NCBI RefSeq assembly: GCF_001632365.1
Contig: NW_024468510.1
Span: forward strand, 622,310-686,309
Length of the DNA stretch: 64,000 nucleotides
Source: Laetiporus sulphureus 93-53
Taxonomy: Eukaryota > Basidiomycota > Agaricomycetes > Polyporales > Laetiporaceae
Direction: 5' to 3'
Made by a program: the position numbers and the translations under genes. Within the stretch, counting starts at the first letter, position 1. Each line of letters opens with the position of its first letter. The notes under the pieces are model-generated. The model searched no databases. It saw only the letters and a list, made by a program, of their open reading frames with translations, and was not told the origin of the DNA. This document shows positions 57,973-64,000 of this stretch, piece by piece.

Positions 57973-60900
57973 ATGAAGTGGCCCACGTACTGGCCGAAGG
58001 TCGCTCTTTCTCTCCTTATTATCGGCCTCGAGAGTCACAGGTGGACCCATGACTATGCGTTTGCGTTTGTGGAAGGCACAGGCTGGACATCAGCCAGGAA
58101 AACAGACGTAAGGTGCGCTCGTGAGCTGTTCCACCAGCGTCAACGGGGCTGTAATTCCTAGCAGAAACCAGGTCCGTGCACTGTGGTACCATGGGTTCGA
58201 GAGCTACATGCAGTATGGTGAGGCTCCATGTATTATTTACTTGACCTTGGCTCAGCCGTTTACTACAGCATTTCCACTTGACGAGGTTGGAGGACTTCTT
58301 TCCTCTGCTTGTTTTGGCCGACTCATATTGTGAATAGCTGGCACCACTTACGTGTTCAGGCAGGGGACCTGACTGGGAAAATTCGTGCGTCCGACAATCT
58401 TATCGGCGAATCAAATTAACGCTTGTGTTGCAGAGCGAACATAGCCCAGAACGATGTCGCCGGCAACTTCTCTGTAACTCTGATCGATGCCCTGGACACT
58501 TTCGTCGTTCTGAACGATCCTCCAGGATTCGAAGCCGCTGTGCGAAATGTGATTAACCACGTCTCTTTTGACGTGGACACCAGGCCGCAGGTGTTCGAAA
58601 CGACTATTCGCGTACTTGGTGGACTACTTTCCGCACATTTATTTGCGAACCAAACTGGGCAGCCATTTCATTTGCCTTGGTATCATAATGAACTCCTTGC
58701 CATGGCGTATGATCTCGGCGAGAGGTTGTTACCTGCGTTCCAGTCACCAACCGGTATACCATACGCGAGGGCAAGTTCTCAGTGACAGAGGGCGTTAAAC
58801 ACAGCTGACTTGTACAGACAGATCAACCTCAGGCATGGCATGTTAAGGGGTGAAACAATAGACACATGTGGGTCGTTCGTTATGGAAGGATGGGACGTTT
58901 CATGATGTACGCGTGTAGGCACCGCCGGCGCAGGATCGCTAATTCTCGAATTCGGCACATTGAGTCGACTAACCGGAGATCCACGCTTTGAGGAAGCAGC
59001 CTACAAGGCATTCTTTGCTTTGTGGAACCGTAAATCAGACATTGGTCTTGTGGGAAACACCATCAATACATGGACTGGGGTGTGTGAGCCTTCAAGCTAG
59101 TTTTGCCTTTTTTCTATATCCTGATCCAATGCTACATCACGCTGGACGTCAGGCGTGGCAATACCCAGAAACGAGCAGCATTGGAGCAGGAATCGACTCA
59201 TTTTTTGAGTATGCGTTGAAGTGGTACATCATGAGCGGTGAGTCGAGGCGTTCCTTTGATGATATGCATCTGTGCTATGCATCCTCATCACACTACGGCT
59301 GCTGCAGGAGAAGTCGAGTTTTTAGATGTTTGGCAAGATGCATATGCCGCTGTAATGCGCTATGCGAGGGCTCCCGACGGTTTCTGGGTACGTATAAACC
59401 AAATGTACGGAGGGATATTGTCGTCTGATTGCTTCTCTAGTATCGCAGCGTGAATATGCACACAGTATGAGTCTTCGCATAGCACTCCCTACGAAGCCCT
59501 GACGCACCGCCCAGGGTGATCTTGCTTACTACACGTTCGACTCGCTGTCTGCCTTCTGGCCTGGCCTCCAAGTCCTTGCGGGAGATGTAGAGAATGCAAT
59601 CAAGTCGCACCTGACATGTACGTGTTACTACCTTGCCCTTCTTTGTTATATTGCCCTCATGTACGTCATACGTCGAGTAGATTGGAATATCTGGCGAGGC
59701 ATGTCAGGGCTGCCTGAGATCTGGGATATGAATTTTCGCAAGCCCAGTTCCAGACAATATCCTTTGCGACCAGGTACATATCGGCATTCCTCTAACCCGC
59801 TGCTAGTCGCTCATCCGAACGCATCCTAATTAGAATTTGTTGAGTCTACCTGGTATCTATATCGCGTACGCCTATGCGCATATTCTCGTGTGCAGGCAGC
59901 TCATGCCTAGCCACTAGGCCACTCGTGACCCGTTCTATCTTGACGTTGGAGGCCGGATCCTGTATGACATCACAACGCGGGCTAAGGTCAAGTGTGGCCT
60001 TGCTTCAATCAAGGATCTGCGCTCAAACGCACAAGATGACCGTATGGAGTCGTTCGTGCTCTCCGAGACGCTGAAGGTGGGCGCATCATGCCTTCAGCTG
60101 CTCGCATAACTCTGAATATCGAACTTAGTATCTGTACCTGCTATTCGACGAGAACAACCCTATCCACAGAGATGACTCCAATTACGTCTTCACGACGGAA
60201 GGCCACATCTTGTGGCTGGAATCCGAGCTGCTCAAGCCCTTGTCGCCCGTGCGCAGAAAACTACGTAGCGCCGAGCACCACCAGTGTTCTGCATATGAGC
60301 CGCCGCTGGTAGCCTATGACGACTGGAAAGGGGAGACGGGCCTCACAGGCGGGATTCGCGCGCGAACCGACGTCGAATATGTACGAGAGCTCATAGGCGT
60401 GCGGCCATCTGACCAAGATATGAAGCGATGGTCTCCAAACGGCTGGTGTGAAGTGCCGGCGGTGACGCTATTCGTAAGTGGACAGCTCTCCAGTCGTCTT
60501 CGAAGCTTGATCTTCTAATTGACGGACCCCAGTCATACGACTTCATTTTGTCTCCTGGAGGTCAGATTGTTCCGGAGGATCCACACCCTGCGACGAACAA
60601 GTTGAGCACCGCCCCGGATGGGTACATCCTGCATAATGTCAGTGGAATAAGAGCTCATGTTGTCAGTCGACTCGATGGGAAGGGTTACGACGTGACGAAG
60701 CGTGAGTGGCCTTCCGTCATTTGTCAGCACTCGTAACTGACCGGTCCTGCTAGTTGGTCCATATGCAGTCAAGACAGGACAAACCGTCTATGTCAGCGAC
60801 CCCGAACTGAAGCTCACACCTTTAAATGCCAAAGGAGCCCTCGATCATGAAGGAAGCTCACGCATCCCGGAGGTCGATCTACGCTTCTACGTGGAGTATG

Positions 60901-61496
60901 TTGATGCGTTGCTGTTCGTGCAGGCAGTAGCGAACGAGATGACCACCGACGTGACCGTTACGGCGTCGACAGCCCTGTTCGGTGGTGACCCTACAGCCTC
61001 TGCTCCACCATCAGGGGAACCAACGTTGACGTTCGGTCACGGGGCAGGTGTGAGGCTCGTACGAGAGTCGGAGAACCCTTACGGGTGTCTACCCTACACC
61101 CGGACATTCGACGATGAAGCTGTCCTGGTAGACCGTGGAGAATGTACCTTCCTGGAGAAACTCGTCTCGGCACGGCTTGCAGGTGCCTCAGGCGTGGTTG
61201 TCCTCAGTGATGAAGACACGAGCATCAATCCGTCTGCGGACGCGGCGGACCTTGAGGCTGTGGACGACTTGGTTCATGACGCCGTCATTGTCGTTCTGAG
61301 GCGATCGGTTGGGAATGTCGTATCCGCGCTGTTTGATGCTGCCGAGGAGTTCGGGCTAGGACAGGTCATGGTTGCCGTAGAGCCTCAAGCCCAACCGACT
61401 ACGGACCATATAGGAGATTTGAACGACTCCAAGGACATTAGTCGTGTGCTGTACCTAAACGGATACCCCCTCATGAATACGAGGCTAGTCGTCTGA
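57973..61496 (+). CDS. MNL1: EDEM/Mnl1-type GH47 alpha-mannosidase-like protein with PA domain
   Basis: This ER lumenal lectin/mannosidase trims mannose on misfolded glycoproteins and sends them to ER-associated degradation. The N-terminus [20 protein letters not shown] is a signal peptide or anchor. The GH47 fold follows: [34 protein letters not shown] and [20 protein letters not shown] (catalytic Glu). Next come [40 protein letters not shown] and [15 protein letters not shown]. The C-terminal part holds a PA domain, [20 protein letters not shown] with [20 protein letters not shown], as in human EDEM3. Length is about 950 aa over some 14 exons. No KDEL-type tail is present; the end is PLMNTRLVV. 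Mannosidase versus lectin function cannot be decided here. I chose the ATG that gives a hydrophobic leader. Confidence 0.9.
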
Positions 61497-61566
61497 GACC
61501 ACCATGTAAAAACGATAGGATATACTTACATGTTGTTAGAGGGATCACATTAGCTATAAAGCATAA

Positions 61567-62283
61567 TCAATCCGCCTTCACTAGGGAATACACTGGTGAA
61601 TCGAGTTGCTCCCCTCCTTTCAGGAACGGCAATTCAATTACAAAGAGATATTCAAGGATCTTCCCTCCTCGTTGAGTGACCAGTTGACCGGCTGCCTTCG
61701 CTGATCCGCCTTTAAACAAGGCGTGAGCGCAAGACCTCCACTGAATCCATCTTAACGTACCAGTAGCGATGAGATCATCTACGACGACCACATTTTGGCC
61801 AGGCTCAATCGCGTCGGCTTGCATTTCGAAAGAGTCCTGGTATATCTAGCTCAGCATATGAAGTTACAATAATTTCCAGAGGCTATTCACCGAGCCATAT
61901 TCTTTCTCATATGTCGCGGTAACGCATTCGCCGGGCAGCTTCCCCCTTTTCCTGACGGGAACGAACGCGGCGCCCAATCTCATGGCGATGATTGGGCCCA
62001 AGAGGAACCCGCGCGCATCAAGACCGACTACCACATCGATCTTCTTGGAGGGCGACTGTGGGATCGTCTGGGATGTAAGATGGTGCACAAAATGCGTAAT
62101 TAGCGTCTCAAAGGCAAGCGGGTTGCGGAGGATCGGGAAGATGTCCAAAAACACGATGCCCTGCCGAATTCAAAGAAGTTGAGCTGCAAGATTATACACG
62201 TCTCCCATGAATCCCTTCCTCACCTTCCTGGGGAAGTCAGGGTGAGCTCTCAGGAGACTTCTTAAGTACTCAACGTCCGCCAT
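61567..62283 (-). CDS. APT1: Adenine phosphoribosyltransferase (purine salvage)
   Basis: The enzyme converts adenine and PRPP to AMP. Exon 1 is MADVEYLRSLLRAHPDFPRK (ATG at 62281-62283). It joins to GIVFLDIFPILRNPLAFETL, DVVVGLDARGFLLGPIIAMR and LPGECVTATYEKEYGS, the family's adenine and PRPP loop segments. QADAIEPGQNVVVVDDLIAT joins across an intron to GGSAKAAGQLV, giving the PRPP-binding VVVVDDLIATGGSA. The C-terminus is LFVIELPFLKGG and ends SLVKAD. Four short introns, about 185 aa, a normal length. It is intact and converges with the mannosidase gene (71 bp between stops). Confidence 0.95.
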
Positions 62284-62644
62284 GAAGGGAGACCCGATAC
62301 AAATTCAGTCGAAGGTAAGGGAACAAGTAGAGATCATGATCGGCAGGAAAATTTGTAGTTATTGATCAAAGCAGGCATATGTATGCGAACGCCGGGCACA
62401 TTCTCAGCTGCGCGTGCGCACATGCATCGTCAATCACCATGCTCAGTGTTGATGGTCTTATTCAGAGAAGCGCCTCATGAGCATCCGTTGGCCTTTGCTC
62501 ATCAGTTGCATCCCATAAAATGATCGGGTAGATCCATTGACGTCGATGAGCATGTTCAATTGGACTTCATGAACGTGCATAGATAGTCATACCCGTATGT
62601 AATAGAAAAGAAAGCATGCATGATACAAGGTGACAATGGAAGAA
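62284..62644. promoter_or_regulatory. Region between RPS1 and APT1 on the minus strand
   Basis: This region of 361 bases holds the 3' end of the RPS1 transcript and the APT1 promoter. No other feature was seen. Confidence 0.5.
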
Positions 62645-63644
62645 TTACACCGTATCGAGGATCTCCGGCTCCTGGAAGTCCTTCACAACCCGCGTGCCCG
62701 TCTCCTACGATCGAGAATACAACATGAATGCTCAGAGAAGAGTCTTCAATAAAATGAGACATTGCACTCACATCTGTCGACTCGCCGTGTAGCTCAAGAA
62801 GTTTCAACATGTCGAACTTTGGTGCCTTTAGAATCTTCGCCTTGTGGACATAGACGTTCTGAAGAGGGTAGATGCCGCGAGTCGCTTTCTCAATCTCGCG
62901 ACCGATCGCCTCCGGCACGAACTTCTGAACGAGCTCCTTCAAGTCGCACGATGTTGCTTCCCGCGTAATAATGTCAAACATTTTCCGTCGGATCTCGCGG
63001 ATCTGGCTCGTTTGCGCGTACGTGGTCTTGCGGACCTGCGCAGGGCGCTTTCTGGTGAAGCCAATCGCGAAGAGACGAAGGAGGTAGCCGTCGGTCGTCT
63101 TGACATCAACGTGCGCCTCGATGAGAGTTTGCCACTTGCGCACAAGCGACCGGATCTTGTCGGAGGTGAACGACATGCCATGGAAGTTTGTCAGGCAGTT
63201 CTTGCCCTGGACCTCGTCAATCCTGAGCTTGATCTTGCGGAATGCCTGCTCTTCATCGTTGTTCAGATCTGCAAGTGAGACCTCGACGATGCGACCCTTC
63301 AGCGAGTCATTGGCGTTTTCTGTCACGACGTTGGCTGAAGTACCAGAGTCGACATTCAGATAACGTACTAAGGCCCTGCGACCGATTGACAAGAGTCTTC
63401 CCAATGTTGCGCTTCTCAAATATTGATGGCGCCTTGATGTCGTACCAGTCTTGTCAACGATGTCAGAACTACAACACGCACTGCGTGATGGGACACAACG
63501 TACCTTTCCTCGTGAAAGGGTCCACGACTTTCTTCTTGATACCCTTCTTGCCCTTAGACAAACGTTTGTTCTGCGGAAGTCCACGGCATAAGATTCGAAC
63601 CTAAACGGAAGATTTCGAACAACACTGACTTTACCGACAGCCAT
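62645..63644 (-). CDS. RPS1: 40S ribosomal protein eS1 (RPS1/S3Ae)
   Basis: Exon 1 encodes only MAVGK, as is common in ribosomal protein genes. The next exons give [20 protein letters not shown] and [18 protein letters not shown], then [40 protein letters not shown] and [20 protein letters not shown] with [15 protein letters not shown] and [20 protein letters not shown]. They end with [33 protein letters not shown] and [18 protein letters not shown] before TAA 62645-62647. Five introns; about 255 aa, full length. The assignment is unambiguous. The gene is divergent from the partial gene at 63850, with about 205 bp between their ATGs. Confidence 0.97.
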
Positions 63645-63849
63645 GGTGGAATCTTAGGGCCGAAGGAGCGACCTTAGAACAACGAGCGGGCACAAGCACC
63701 GGCACTTGGACGGGCTGGGGTTTTGGCGTGGTTCAGCTGTAGGCGCGCGCACGCTGGGACTGAGTACGCGTGTGGGAATCGCCGGTGGCTGCAAACTTTA
63801 CTCTACAGCTATATCGTTTATTCGCACGCCACAACGGGCGTCCCGCAGT

Positions 63850-64000
63850 ATGGCTGCCACCCTCACTCGCTTACAGTTCGAGACAGCGTGCAAGGCATAT
63901 ATCGACAAGCATAACGCTCGGACGCATGGAGATCTGTCTCTGCAAGCTGTGCATCCAGACAGCTGGACTTGGCATGAACATGCAGTGCGCCGGATCGTTT
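63850..64000 (+). CDS. 5' fragment of a gene, possibly autophagy E2-like ATG10
   Basis: The frame from ATG 63850-63852 reads MAATLTRLQFETACKAYIDK, then SLQAVHPDSWTWHEHAVRRI, and runs off the window. The LTRxQFExACxAxI start and WTWHEH element resemble the N-terminus of the autophagy E2-like enzyme Atg10, but only about 50 residues are visible. The reading frame stays open to the edge and lies at the right distance from the divergent RPS1 promoter. Product assignment is tentative; existence of a gene is likely. Confidence 0.5.
   Translation, partial: MAATLTRLQFETACKAYIDKHNARTHGDLSLQAVHPDSWTWHEHAVRRIV

Noticed and set aside
62844..63278. Plus-strand ORF over RPS1
   Set aside because: It is a shadow of the highly biased codon use of the ribosomal protein gene.

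Overview
This window is nuclear DNA of a filamentous basidiomycete, probably an agaricomycete of the polypore type. Genes are cut into many exons by short GT-AG introns, mostly 46-65 nt. Products match fungal housekeeping proteins (HEM12, CDC14, an MBF-type APSES factor, RPS1, APT1, FAF1, a COX8-type subunit, a mitochondrial L24) and several families I associate with agaricomycetes. Exon joins were inferred by eye, so gene ends are firmer than internal splice sites.

Layout. 1-11.3 kb: a multidrug-type MFS exporter, cut by the left edge, is divergent from a large reducing polyketide synthase with order KS-AT-DH-degenerate MT-KR-ACP-terminal reductase. This looks like a small secondary-metabolite locus. 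12.4-22.8 kb: an unrecognised four-exon gene, a ferric reductase, a class III-like sirtuin, a nicotinate/allantoate-type MFS permease and the COMPASS subunit Shg1. 23-30 kb: HEM12, then CDC14 phosphatase head to head with an MBF/SBF-type transcription factor. 30.3-34.1 kb: two tandem decayed copies of an expanded fungal gene family. Copy 1 is split by a 547-bp non-autonomous DNA transposon with 12-bp terminal inverted repeats and an 8-bp target-site duplication (hAT-like). 34.3-39.5 kb: mitochondrial uL24, a DHA1-type MFS drug transporter and a COX8-type gene. 39.8-45.2 kb: a Dicer-like gene with two intact RNase III domains but a worn-out helicase. 45.4-54 kb: a conserved orphan, a small membrane protein, FAF1, a disordered orphan and a protein with two ZNRD2-like zinc domains. 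54.2-55.3 kb: a sesquiterpene synthase pseudogene. 58-64 kb: an EDEM-type mannosidase with a C-terminal PA domain, APT1, RPS1 and the start of a gene that runs off the right edge.

Functional themes. The MFS/PKS pair is the most likely product-forming locus. The terpene synthase relic shows loss of a second metabolite gene. CDC14 and the MBF-type factor share one upstream region that contains an ACGCGT (MCB) element. More MCB sites lie in a perfect palindrome between SHG1 and HEM12 and in an inverted pair upstream of the 12.4-kb orphan. The Dicer gene and the transposon-hit family are relevant to genome defence and turnover.
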